In this document: piece by piece, positions 11,389 to 23,000 of the stretch | Numbering within the stretch: position 1 is the stretch's first letter | Layout of the letters: every line of letters starts with the position of its first letter | From: Theobroma cacao | Lineage: Eukaryota > Streptophyta > Magnoliopsida > Malvales > Malvaceae | Direction: 5' to 3' | DNA length: 64,000 bases | Assembly: GCF_000208745.1 (NCBI RefSeq) | Contig: NC_030857.1 | Span: 1,763,664 to 1,827,663 of the forward strand | Program-made: the position numbers and the translations under genes | The notes under the pieces: model-generated | What the model was told of the DNA's origin: nothing | What the model saw: the letters and a program-made list of their open reading frames with translations, nothing else | Database searches by the model: none

Positions 11389-12477
11389 TGTGATCTACTC
11401 GATCGGTGGAGCAACTTGTGAAAAATGAGAGCAAGAGACCCCTTACATAGACTAATTATAGGACACGTGTGACCAAAAATTTTTAATAATCAGATTCATG
11501 GACGGCATGATCCTCCCAATGCTGCCGTTCTTGCATAGTTTGAACTTAAAAAAAAAATGATTTTATTAACCTCATCGACTTATATAACACTTATTTTTCA
11601 TATACCACTTCAAGTCTCATGCTTATTGTTCCAAAGATTTTTCATGACATAATGCTTAGTCTGAGCATACAAAATTATACAATTATAAAATATAATACCA
11701 CTCAAAAAGCTATTGACAGCATCTCTCAAATTCTATAAAAAGCATTATCGGCAAATATGAACCATAACTATATGCTCGTATTAGTAAAAAAGAAAAAATT
11801 ATGAGGAATAACCTTTCTTAACAATGATATTTCAAAAATAATCATCAAAATAAATTTAACTATTTTTAGTCATATTTAGCTATGACATGATAAAAATATC
11901 CTTAAAAATATTTTAAATAAATTAAACCATTGATCATAATTTCTCCTCATTTGTGCTTCCGATTTCTCTCTCTCACCATCCCACTCTCTTTAATTTTATC
12001 GATTTCTCTTTTTGGCATTCATCTACTATGCTTCGATTTCTCTCTCCTGCGTTTCAAATTTCACTTTCTTGTGCTTTTAAAATACCAAGTGATGGTTTTG
12101 TTATGCTTGGGTGGGTGGTTATTTGAGAAATTTGATTTTTAGGTATTTAAGATAAAAGTAAAATGGTAGAAATGATCACAAATGTTTGAAATAAATTTTA
12201 ATTGAATCAATTCGGAACCTAGACACCAATAAACTCAAAATTTTGAAATTTATAAATCTAGATTTTTAAAAAAAAAAATTCGATTTTTAGTCGAAATAGG
12301 TATTTTAGATAAGAAAATTTATGTTTTGGTTTATGAAAACATGTTAGAAACACTTTAATCAGTGTCAAATTGTTAAAAAAACAAAAAAAATGAAAAGAGT
12401 TGAGAAGATTTGAAGTTTTGGTTCATAAATAATAACAAAATTTTAAGTATTAAAGTGTGACAAAATATTTTTAAATA
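11389..12477. other. AT-rich intergenic sequence
   Basis: The first 150 bases resemble the 5' flank of copy B and are probably the old promoter of pseudogene C. The rest is AT-rich with no recognisable gene or element. Confidence 0.4.
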
Positions 12478-12865
12478 TGGCATGTAATAACAATATTTTT
12501 TCAATACGGCGTATAACAATAAAAATTTTTTCAATGTAGCGTATAACAACCTAACCATGACGTGTCATATGTTTTTATACATAGCGTGTAATAACCTAAT
12601 CATGACGTATCACATGTTTTTGTACATGTCGCGTAACAATCTAATCATGGTGTGTAACAACCTAACCATAACGTGTTACATATTTTTATACATAGCGGAT
12701 AACATGTTTTTATATATGGCGTGTAACAACCTAATCATGCCGTGTCACATGTTTTGTACATAACTTGTAACAACCTAACTATAACATGTCACATATTTTT
12801 GTATATGGCGTGTAACAACCTAATCATGACGTGTAACATATTTTTGTATATAACGTGTAAACACC
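12478..12865. repeat. Minisatellite of about 45 bp, roughly eight degenerate copies
   Basis: The unit is built from CGTGTAACAACCTAATCATG followed by ACGTGTCACATGTTTTTGTA. It repeats with a period near 45 bases and 10-25 percent divergence; some units are shortened. CGTGTAACAACCTAA-type cores are seen at about 12586, 12647, 12718, 12762 and 12810. There are no conserved unique spacers, so this is not a CRISPR-like array. Confidence 0.8.
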
Positions 12866-13689
12866 ATTACGTGTAATTTCAGTAAATGTAATTTTGTCCA
12901 ACTTGATTAAAAATAGTTAAAATTGTAAGGAGAGTTATTTTTTAAAATATCTTATTTATAAGAGTTTTTTTTTTAAATGCCCCTTAGAAAAACTAGACGT
13001 GACACAAAAACAAAGAATCACCTTAATCTACATCAACCGGCATTCTCCCTTAGAGCAAACAGAAAAGGCATCGCAACGATTCAAGAAACCATCATTTCAG
13101 CCTATCCATAATTCTATCGTTTGACTTGATCCCTTGTTTTTTCCTTTTGGGTGCTCGTTATATAGATAAATGTCTGAAAATTGCAAAGAACGTCTAACAT
13201 GAAGCATTTCAGCCTATCAACCATGCTTAGTAAGTGACAATACATCCACGACATAACCAACTCTGATAGAGACTGGCCAAATCAAGGTAGAAGCAGGGGA
13301 CCTTTCAGAGCTTCTTATTTCTTTATTCTTCTGTTGGTTTCCGCATGTCCTTTTTTGTTCAGTATCTTTGTGCATCTAATTAAAATCTTTATTAAAAATT
13401 TCACCACAACAAAGCAGATGGTCTTGGACCTTGTATAGAACTCCAACAGTTAATCAGTGCTACATAATTACTTCCAGGATGCCATTTACGTAAAAGTTCC
13501 AAATCTAGCTCACCTTGTTTTAGTCATCTGCAAGTTTCTTGTTTACAAAGTGTCATCTACAGTCTTTGGATTGACAAAAACAGTTTAATAAACCATGCGA
13601 TTTGATTAAATTTGTAGAAGATATTTGCTACTTGTCAATTTACAGCACCAAGGCATGAATTCCGTACTCATAAAATATTCTATAGAATC
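12866..13689. other. Non-coding intergenic sequence
   Basis: I see no gene, RNA or element that I can support in this stretch. Confidence 0.35.
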
Positions 13690-13995
13690 AAAAATTGAAG
13701 GCTTATGAATTATGATGAGAAGTATGAATGGGAACTAGCAGAGTTATACCTCCTCTCATCGAGATATGTACTGCCTTTGAAACCAAGTCCTCTGGTTTGC
13801 CACATACCCCTCTCTGTCTGTTGGCTTCACTGGCGAAATTAGGGAGTTAAGTGGAAGGAGTTGTAGAGTAGAAGGAAGAAATGTCTACTGCGATGAAGCA
13901 GGAACTAAATGAAAGAAACAGAATGTTTACCTTCTCCTTAACGTCACCCTCTCCACTGGATTCCTTTAGTCCTTTGCAGCATCAATGATGTTTAG
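13690..13995. repeat. Duplicated block beside P450 copy D
   Basis: This is the shorter second copy of the 9048-9660 block, with the middle part deleted. It keeps the CCAAGTCCTCTGGTTT and CTCCTTAACGTCACCCTCTC landmarks and runs straight into the truncated 3' end of P450 copy D. Confidence 0.6.
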
Positions 13996-14006
13996 AATAG
14001 TTAAAT

Positions 14007-15036
14007 TCACCCCAATCCTAATTGCTCAATCAAATTTGTATGAAGATTAGCAAGCGCAAGCTCCACAGTTGCCGCTCCTATATATATTCCATGACAACCT
14101 CTTTTGCCACCACCAAATGGTATGAGCTCAAATTCTAGTTCTTCATAGTCAATTGAACTTCCAATAAACATCTCGGGGTGGAACTCATTTGGGTTTTCCC
14201 AAGCTTCAGAATCTCTTCCTACGGCGCATGCATTCACACAAACTAGAGTTTTTGCTGGAATTTCCTATACCCCTCTATATTGCAACCTCTAATTGTTTCT
14301 CGTTGTACTAACAATAGAAGTGTTGGTTGTAATCCGAATGTTTCTTTCACCACAGGCCAACAGCTTTTAGATATGGTAGATTTGGAATATCATCTTCATT
14401 TACAAAACCTTTGGTACCAATCAAGTTTCTAATTTCCTCTCGAACTTTCTTCATTCAATTAGGATTGATCCTTTCAGAGTTGTAACAAAACATCGAGTAT
14501 GTCTTCTCGCTCTGGTTTTGGTCTCTTTCGATGGAGATGTTCATCGAGGACTTATCAAGGCGACTAAGCTACCCAGTGAGGCGACAAAAGCAGCTCATGA
14601 AAGGAAAATAATCCGAAACGAGAAAACTTACATACATGGCCTGCGTTTCGTTAAGCAATGCATGAAATATGCTTCTTTCACGTCCTTCCCCTTGTTACTT
14701 ACCTCTTTGCCAAAGCCTACTCTACAAAATTATGGTGCTAGTAAGACACATCATTGCCTCACTCGAATTGATAGGTTTAGAAGCAACAGACTACTTGGAT
14801 AGTTTTTTCAATCATACGAGACAATTCATCTAAAACCAAGTCGCAAGAACAAAGAGGACCATATCTTTTGAAAAAGCTGCCAAACTTACAAGTGGAGAAT
14901 TGAGTTATCTAGCTGGTGTACGTTACCGATCAAGAGAAGCCCTGGCTGGCCTGGAGAAAAGTGTTGCCAATAGTTTTATTCTCGACGAAGAAATGAGAAA
15001 AAGGGGGAGTGCTCGAAGAAAATAGAGCAACACCAT
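14007..15036 (-). pseudogene. CYP83-like cytochrome P450 pseudogene, heavily deleted (copy D)
   Basis: The best-preserved part is the haem region at 14237-14030 with NEFHPEMF, FELIPFGGGKRGCHGI and ELALANL. The C-terminal 50-60 residues are missing. Near 14460 the coding sequence jumps from the start of the J-K region straight into the end of exon 1, so the I-helix, the intron and flanking residues were deleted together. A second deletion near 14810-14830 removed much of the middle of exon 1. The old start codon corresponds to about 15036. It is the most decayed of the four copies. Confidence 0.8.
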
Positions 15037-17578
15037 TTTGGTCTATGGAGCAATATCCCAGAGCAAGGATCGACCAATCTCCTTAGACAATGTTTGGGAT
15101 GCTATTATTGCTCAGTTGAATTGGTTACTTATGTTGTCTCTATACTACCCACTTTTTAAGGTTAAAAGTACGAGGAGGCAATGTGTATGTTCTTTTATTT
15201 CTTGAAAGGCAAGAATAATTTATTGATAAGAATATCTCAAAGCATAAACTTAGCCACAGCTAAGAGACAGCGAGGTTGGAGACATAGCAACAAAGGAAGC
15301 GAACCCATTAAAGAGGACCCTACAGAATAGCCTAGGAGGAATTCCTATCCACCTAAAATCCTTGCTTTTGCAAGGCCGTTAACGAAGGAAGTAATGGTAC
15401 TGGATATGTTATCACCACAAGTTTGACAATGTTGAAGGTACATAGCCCGGTTCCTATGAAGGATGAACCTTGCGTGCAGGTAACAATATTATACTGCTGT
15501 AATTAAGATGTATTTGGTTTTACACTTGATAACTCTCTAGATACTACTACTATTCTTCATGTTAATATAAACAAAATTCAGCTTATTTTATATTCTGGGT
15601 AATTCATTTTATATATATTTTTTGAAACAAAATATCATAAGATGAATCTGTCCGAACCAGAAGCAGACGATCACAACATGTCGGAACAGTGGAAAGACAG
15701 AAAACAAAAATGCTGCTGCAACAACTTTTAATTAGTTGTCGTAGTAATACAATCTTGTGGAGCACGTTGCAGTTCAGATGGATGTCTTGGTGAAGATAGT
15801 TGGGGGAGTAGGGACCATTTCCTCACTCAATTTTGCTTCTAAAGCCAAGCATGAGAGCTGTGAGGAAGCATCAATAGCTCTCAATTGCATTCCAGACTTT
15901 ACATCCCAGCAGGGCTTTGTTTGAGAATAAGGTTAAAGCCACGAGGGCCCATCCGACCAAATGTTGTTTCCAGTAAAGGAGAGGCACATTATGGAATTGC
16001 ACCTCACACTTGTGGACCTAAGCCGACCGAGTCCTTAGGCCCAGCCCATATTATTAAAGCTCCAGGACAAGATTTCTCTCAGCAACGGTCGGGTCAATCG
16101 ATTCCAGCAAAGGGGACAGTTTCGTTTTTATCATTTGTACCATACCTGAGGTTCGAGGAACGTAGTCTAATTTTGCCTAGTTATTCAACTTTTGTGAGCC
16201 ATGCCATGTTCTCAAGCTACGTTTAAAGCTGCCACCCATCACCCATGGCCGTAATTCATTGGTGCCTGCCCCTGACTTAATACTTTTACAAGCAACTAAA
16301 CCTAGTAACCTAGTCTTTTAATGAATTTTAACCTGGATTGGTAAGTAATGAAACTACCCAATACCCATATATCTTTCCCCATTAACCTCTTTTAATCTTG
16401 AACCTTTTTAATTTTGGAGGTATCCGAAGAGGATGGAGGCCACACCTTACTTGATTCTTGGTACGGGATGTCCATCGTTGATGCTAGGCAAATTGTCTGC
16501 CATGCCCTATAGATCGAAATATAGTTACATTAATTGAGAATAATAGGGACTCTATATATCTTCTCCCCCCATGTGAGAAGGGGCTCCACCACGTTATTTC
16601 AAAGGCGGACCCGGAATGGTGGACAGTCAATAAGCCGTTGTACCTAAATGCCACCATCCCCCCCAGTTTGATTGCTGAAATAATTCTTCACCCGGGAGGT
16701 AAAAAAAGGGCAATGCGTCCACCGGCCGTTGATCGGGACGCTTTCGCTTTGAATCAGCCCTCCCAACTCTAATCAGGCTATACCAAAAGCTTGGATCAAA
16801 GGAAAGAAAATGTTGTTTTACTAATAAAAGAATGGTTGTTAAAGAGGGTTGGTGCGATTAATATCTCCGTTGATGGACACAATGAGAATGATTGGAGACC
16901 ATCCGATTAAAACAAAACCTTGAAAAAAAGTCTTTTGAAATATGATGGTGCAATAAATACACAATAAAGGTCTCTCTCTCTCTTTCGTTCTCTCTTTATC
17001 TTCCTATTAATTCCATGCAGCTTACTAAGAGTAAGGTGATGAGTATTTTTCTCAGATTAAAACTTTTTTAAAGCAAACCATTTAACTATTCTTTTAATCA
17101 GTATGTTTTCAAGTTTGGGTCTCTGTATTCTCACTCTAAAGCCATGATCAAACAAAAAGTTCACGTTCTCCAAGTGATCATTCAAAATACTAATTTTAGT
17201 AAACCATTTGGACCTATAATTTTCAATGTGGGGTGTGGTTTGGGGCGGGGCTGATACCAATGATTTCTGATTTGATTTTGTGGGTATAAACAATGATGGG
17301 ATGTAAAGAAACATTCCATTAGAAAAAAAATGCAAAGCTAAAAGGGGGACAATGCAAGCATATAAGATAAGATTATGCACTTTTACAGCTTGGTTGATAA
17401 GAGATAAAAATAAAAAAGAAACATACCTTACCAGAAAAAGACTGGGTTCAGAAATTTTATGGGAGGTTCTTCTTTCTTTCTTTGCTTTCTTCTTTTTTTT
17501 GGTTTGTACTTATGCTGAAGTTAAGCATCAATGATGAAGAATGATTAGACTATTAAGACTTGATTAATCCTTAAGCCG
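15037..17578. other. Long non-coding stretch, possible LINE 3' remnant
   Basis: No supported gene. On the minus strand 15500-15190 reads like the 3' untranslated end of a LINE, closing with ATTCTTATCAATAAATTATT, but no coding domain confirms this. The open frame at 15885-16226 matches nothing I know. A short CT run lies near 16974-16998. Confidence 0.3.
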
Positions 17579-17756
17579 CTAACTCAAAAAGGGCATTATT
17601 TTCTTGGGTTGGGGTCCCACTTTGACAGATTCATGTCCATGGCATATATCCCAACTTGCAGCAGCCAAAAACATGGGCATGCCTGCAGCAGGCAGATCAC
17701 CCTCCATTAAACGCAGGAGCATGTGCTCATACGTGTCGTCCAGCCACGTTTGCCAC
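17579..17756 (-). CDS. Candidate terminal exon of an unknown small protein
   Basis: On the minus strand, after a plausible acceptor TTATTTCCAG at 17757-17766, an open frame of about 58 residues runs to a TAG at 17579. Its composition is protein-like rather than low-complexity (it contains RWQTWLDDTYEH, LPAAGMPMFLAAASWDICHG and VGPQPKKIMPF), with a short hydrophobic alanine-rich centre and a basic-proline tail. The local base composition is higher in GC than the neighbourhood. I do not recognise the family and could not find the upstream exon or start codon, so this may be a partial gene or chance. Confidence 0.3.
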
Positions 17757-17812
17757 CTGGAAATAAGGACAAAAGAGCTGTCAACGGGTTTGTTGTTGGT
17801 TAGATAAACATA

Positions 17813-17836
17813 ATATATATATATATATATATATAT
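17813..17836. repeat. (AT)n microsatellite
   Basis: An uninterrupted AT dinucleotide run of about 12 units. Confidence 0.95.
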
Positions 17837-17837
17837 G

Positions 17838-20004
17838 CTACCGTTGTAGGGAGGAAGAGGACCGGGATAACTCGACAACTTCCGTTGCCTGTTACAGGAC
17901 ACCGTTTTCTTTGTTTATTCCTAGTCCCTTACGTGGACCATACCCCACCCAGCACCTAATCGACTCATATTTCCAAAAATTACCTTTCTAACTTTTTTTT
18001 TTATAATTGAAAATAATTAGCCTTTCCGAGGTTAAATTTTTTTATTTTTATATAAATTAAGATAAAAACTTCTATTTTAATATATTTTATATTAAATTTT
18101 AATAAAATTATAATATGAATGTTCAATATTTTTGATATAAAAAAGAATATTAAATATTTAAGACATTCTAATAAAAAAATGAGTCAGAAAAAAATTACGA
18201 TTATAATGATTACATTGTTATGATGTTTGCAATTTGACCACAAACGAATTATCATTTAGTTTTATTTTTTCAATAACTTAGATTTTCACAATAATAAAAA
18301 ATAGAATAAGGTTGTGTTCTTTAAATCTTTCTTTAATATTTAATATTTTTGTTGGTCGAGGTGAAGTTTGAGTTTTGTTTATATTTCACGGGGTCGCTCT
18401 TACACATTAAATGTACTAAGAAATAATGGGAAAGAGGCCGGTTTCTCCTGTGGTAATGGATGTGGAGGCCAGGATGCACATCACATGGCTGCATAATAGT
18501 TAGTTGATGTTATTGGAACCATTCTCTTCATCTCAGACAACCTTTTTTGGGTATGAGTCATTACAATTTGAAGAAAAACAAATTTGTAAATTGGGGGAAT
18601 CATGTGGTGATGTGGATGTCTATAGGTTAAGGGGAAAAAAACAAAAAAAGTTTGTGCAGCTTTTCGAGGGAGGAAATTGTCAAATTACATTTACAAATAA
18701 ATGCATTATACTTAGTTGTATAATCTTAAAAAAAATAAATGCATTACTCTAAATCTCTCTATTTAAGATTTTAGTTTTTTAAAACATTTTTTGTAATAAA
18801 TGTATTATACTTAAGGCAACTAAGTTAGTAATAAATTAAGTCTGTCCAAGATAATGACTATATATGTCAGAAATTATAATGTAAAAGTTACTAAAAATTA
18901 ACGAATCATGTTGTGTGATCAGAACATAAAGAAAAAACATCGAACGTAGGTTTTTAATTTGACAAACAAATTAATTGATAAATTTGAAAATATTGAGAAG
19001 TTAATTCATAGATTTTAAGTCATTGTGAATATTTTAATATTATAAAAAAATAAAAAAGTTGATCCAATTATTATATATGTTTTCCTTTATTAAATATTTG
19101 TCTCGTTTTAATTTTTATGAAAATTAACAAAAAAAATTTTACTTGGATGTAATATATATTAAAATGTCAAATATTTTTAACGTGAAAAGTATAAAATATT
19201 TATAATATTGAAAAATAAAAATATTAGATGTCATAGAAATAATTTTCATTTTTAAATTACAGATGGGTGGAATTTGGACGTTGATGCCTCGGAACGGCAT
19301 CGTAGGAAGAAAAGAAGTAGTAAACGTAGAAAGCAACATTTCAATATCAAAGCACCAAATGAGTAATAAAGACACAAAATCAGACAACAAAGATACAATT
19401 CCCGTTCAATCTTAATCATCTTCAGCACCCAAAATTTGACAGTAAAAAAAATATTAGCCAACTACATTGATTGTTAAGGGATTGGTGAAAATAAAATTTT
19501 CACCGCTGAGATATATATTTTTTAATTGGGTTAGTTGACAGACGACGGGATGAGCACGAAATTTACTGCGTAAAAAAGGCGTTAAACTTCTCACGACTCT
19601 CGTGACAAAACGGCTACGGATGGATAAGATATTTAATATTTACATCGTAACAAAAATTCTAAATACAAAATAGGTAAGATTATTTCTATTTTTTATTTTA
19701 TTAATAAAAAGGAAGTGTGGAGATCTGACAGCTTTTTCATTCGTTTCTTCTCTCAAAGTCTCAAACGAAAAGGGCAACGGACCTGATGATGATAAGTGGC
19801 GGATTCCAACGTAAAGAAGTAACTAGATTTGAGGAGTGCGTTTGACGTCCGTGGTTCCTTTTTTTTTTGTTTCCTTCGTTGCAATTTCCAACACCAAACC
19901 ACACATCAAATATTAGACTGTCTTGTCTCTCCCAGTCCCTAGAGTGAGCGAGAGAAGGAAAAAAGAAAAAAAAAAAAGAAAGAGAGAAAGTCAAGGGAAA
20001 AAAA
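17838..20004. other. AT-rich spacer and promoter/leader of the IQD gene
   Basis: 18000-19700 is strongly AT-rich with no supported gene. The last 100 bases before 20005 are purine-rich (GA and A tracts), typical of a plant 5' leader. No clear TATA box is visible. Confidence 0.4.
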
Positions 20005-23000
20005 ATGGGAAGATCCACTTCCTGTTTGAAAATCATCACTTGCGGCAGCGATTCTGCCGAAAACGACGAAGCTATTGATGTTCCTGAGGTATATATCCCT
20101 TTCTCCTTTACGGCCGCCGGTTTTTCTTTTTATTTTCCCTTCACTCGCATTTCATTGCCTTCTTCCTTTTGTTGTTTTCTACTGAATTAGGATTTCATGT
20201 TTCGATTCGACTTGCATTTGATGTTCTTTGTTACTTGTTCAAGTTTCAGTGTAGAACGCTCAGCTCCGTGAACTTTTTTTTATTGGTTTTGTTTCCGGAT
20301 TTGGTTGAGAAATCGGAGTTTCGGAGCTTGAGTTTATATTTGAAGATCTGAGAAATCTTGGCTCTGCATTAATATCAGCAATGTCAAAGCTGCCTTCTAA
20401 ATCTGATGATTAATTCCAGAATTTATAAATACAGTTGTTTTTTTTCAGTTACAGGTTCCAAATCTATCGAGATTTTAAAGTTTTTGTTCTATTTTAACTG
20501 GATTTTCCAACTATGCAAGATCGCAATGTGTTGTGATGCGAGATTTATGGACCTTTTTAGCTGATTAGATTTAATTAATAATTGGTGATTGGAAATGGCT
20601 GACAATTGTCAATTCTGGAAATTTCTAGTGTGTAATGCGTTTACAGGGAACATGTGTGTTATACATCGCGGATAAGTTCTTCTGTTTTGTATTTTCATTT
20701 GTTTGGTAGATAGGGTCCATCTGTTGTCTCTTAAACAAATGACAGTTCAGTACCGATATGCCCTTTGTTGGGACTTGATAGCCCTTAAACAAATTCAATT
20801 GGGTTTGGTGCTTACAAGCTGAATAAAGCAATGCGTCCAGTGCTAGAATTTAGAGTCAAGAGCAATTTCTTTCATCTAAAATAGGGCCATTATTCTTGTT
20901 TTTCTCTATTTCCGGTTAAGATGAATTCCTCTGTTGTTTTATGTTTCATCACAGAACAAGAGATCAAGTGACAAAAAAGGATGGAGTTTCCGAAAGAGAT
21001 CGGAACGGCATCGGGTGCTTAGCAACACTGTGATACAAGAATCTGCTTCTGGACTTAAGGAAAGCCCAGAATCTGCTGGTTTTAATTTTCAACAGCCAGA
21101 TGTGTCCATCGCTCCTGAGAAAACCTCCACCATTGAATATACTGAAGAGAAACCTCAGTTGCTGACACCGAAAGAGTTCATTGAAGAAAAACCTGAGTTG
21201 CTGGCACCGAAAGAGTACACTGAAGAAAAATCTGAATTGCTGGCACCAAAAGAGTATGCAGAAGAAAAATCTCAGTTGCTGACACCAATAGAATACACTG
21301 AAGAAAAATCTCAGTTGTTGACCCCAGAGGACTCAAAAGTGCCCGAACCTGTTGCTGCCACAACAAAAGAGGCTGAAGATGATACCAACCTGGATGAATC
21401 TGTTGTTGTTATCATCCAGACTGCTATCAGAGGGTTCTTGGTATAATTTCATTCTCAATGTGAGTTTAAAACATACTAATTGGTAACATTTCTTACTCTT
21501 ATCTTCTTGTCTTTTTTGTAGGCACGGAAAGAGCTAGGAAAGCTTAAGAATTTAGTAAAGTTGCAGGCTGCTGTACGCGGGCACTTGGTTCGAAGGCATG
21601 CTGTGGGGACCTTACGGTGTGTTCAAGCCATTGTCAAAATGCAAGTTCTTGTTCGTGCACGTCGTGCTCGTATATCTCAAGTAGGGTCTTATGCCGAAAA
21701 GAAGCTGGATGGCAATCAAAGTTTGGTAATGCTTTCAACTCACATCAATAAATTAGAAGTCGCAAGGCTGTTTTCCTTCTATTCTGGTTCATATTTTATG
21801 CTTGGTGGCATGCTAGCTTCCACTTTCAAGAAACCTTTCTTTATTATTACAGTTGACCTTGTATTCTTTGAATCTATAGCTATGTCTCTTTATTGTCCCA
21901 TGTCCTGATTCTTCAGTGGCATTAGGATTTTAGGCATGATTCCTATATTTTATACAGCACCTTCCTAGTTCAATTAAAGCATGTAGGGTAGTGCTGGTTA
22001 GATGGCCAGCTCGTAAGTAAGAGTACATGAGCACATTTTATATTTAAGCATGAAGGTTTGAAGTGATCTTTAAAAACCTCTGGGAATATTCACTTAACCC
22101 CACCTGGCATTGATCTAATTGTAAACAAGGGCCCATAGCAGTAAGTTGTATCTGTAATTTGAATGATTACTGTTCAGTTGCTGTTTCAAATGAGATGCAA
22201 GTTTCATAATTATGTTTACTTTCTAATTAGCTTTGCAAGACATTCAGAAATTATGGGCTGTTGATCCTAATGTTCATGATGTTTATTCTTGTTATATGAC
22301 AGCATGATGCAATAAATCACATAGAAGTATATAGCAAACAATATTACCCAATCCTATTGATTAGCAGGGCTGTGGTGGTCTGGTGGAGAAAGTTTTGCAC
22401 AATGTGTTGCTTTCAATAAGTGCTATTCACAGATGATTTTACCCATTATTCTTTCTTTTATTGCTGAATCAGGGAAGCCCAGCAACAAAACAAAATGCAA
22501 CTTACGCTTCCGCCGAGAAGCTACTTAGCAATAGGTTTGCTCGTCAGGTATATTAAGTTGACATACTTTAGCTTCATGTTTTAGAACTATTTGTTGGCAG
22601 CTGTATCTCAAACTATGTCTACCCAACCATGCTCAGAATTTGCTTTGATTGCAGCTGATGGATTCAACACCGAAGACCAAACCTATCCACATCAAGTGTG
22701 ATTCATCAAAACCTAATTCTGCTTGGAGCTGGTTGGAGAGGTGGATGTCTGTGTCATCATCCGGAAAGTTAGCAACAGCAGAGGTACTTATTGAACAACC
22801 AGAAAGAGAGAAAAGTGACAATTGTGACTCTCCAGTTGATGCTACAACTCCATCTGAAGCTAGATGTGAGTCAAATGAACCAAAGTCTGATGTAAGGGAG
22901 ATGTTGGTTTCATCAGAGAGTGAAGAGAATCTGATCACCTACGATGCAGCAAACTTTAAGTTTGAGGCATGCCAGCCAACGTCTTCTTCAGTAATGGATG

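Noticed and set aside
12478..12865. CRISPR-like array
   Set aside because: The units are contiguous and degenerate with no unique spacers, and the host is a plant.
15885..16226. 113-residue open frame
   Set aside because: No family likeness and no neighbouring gene parts; probably chance.
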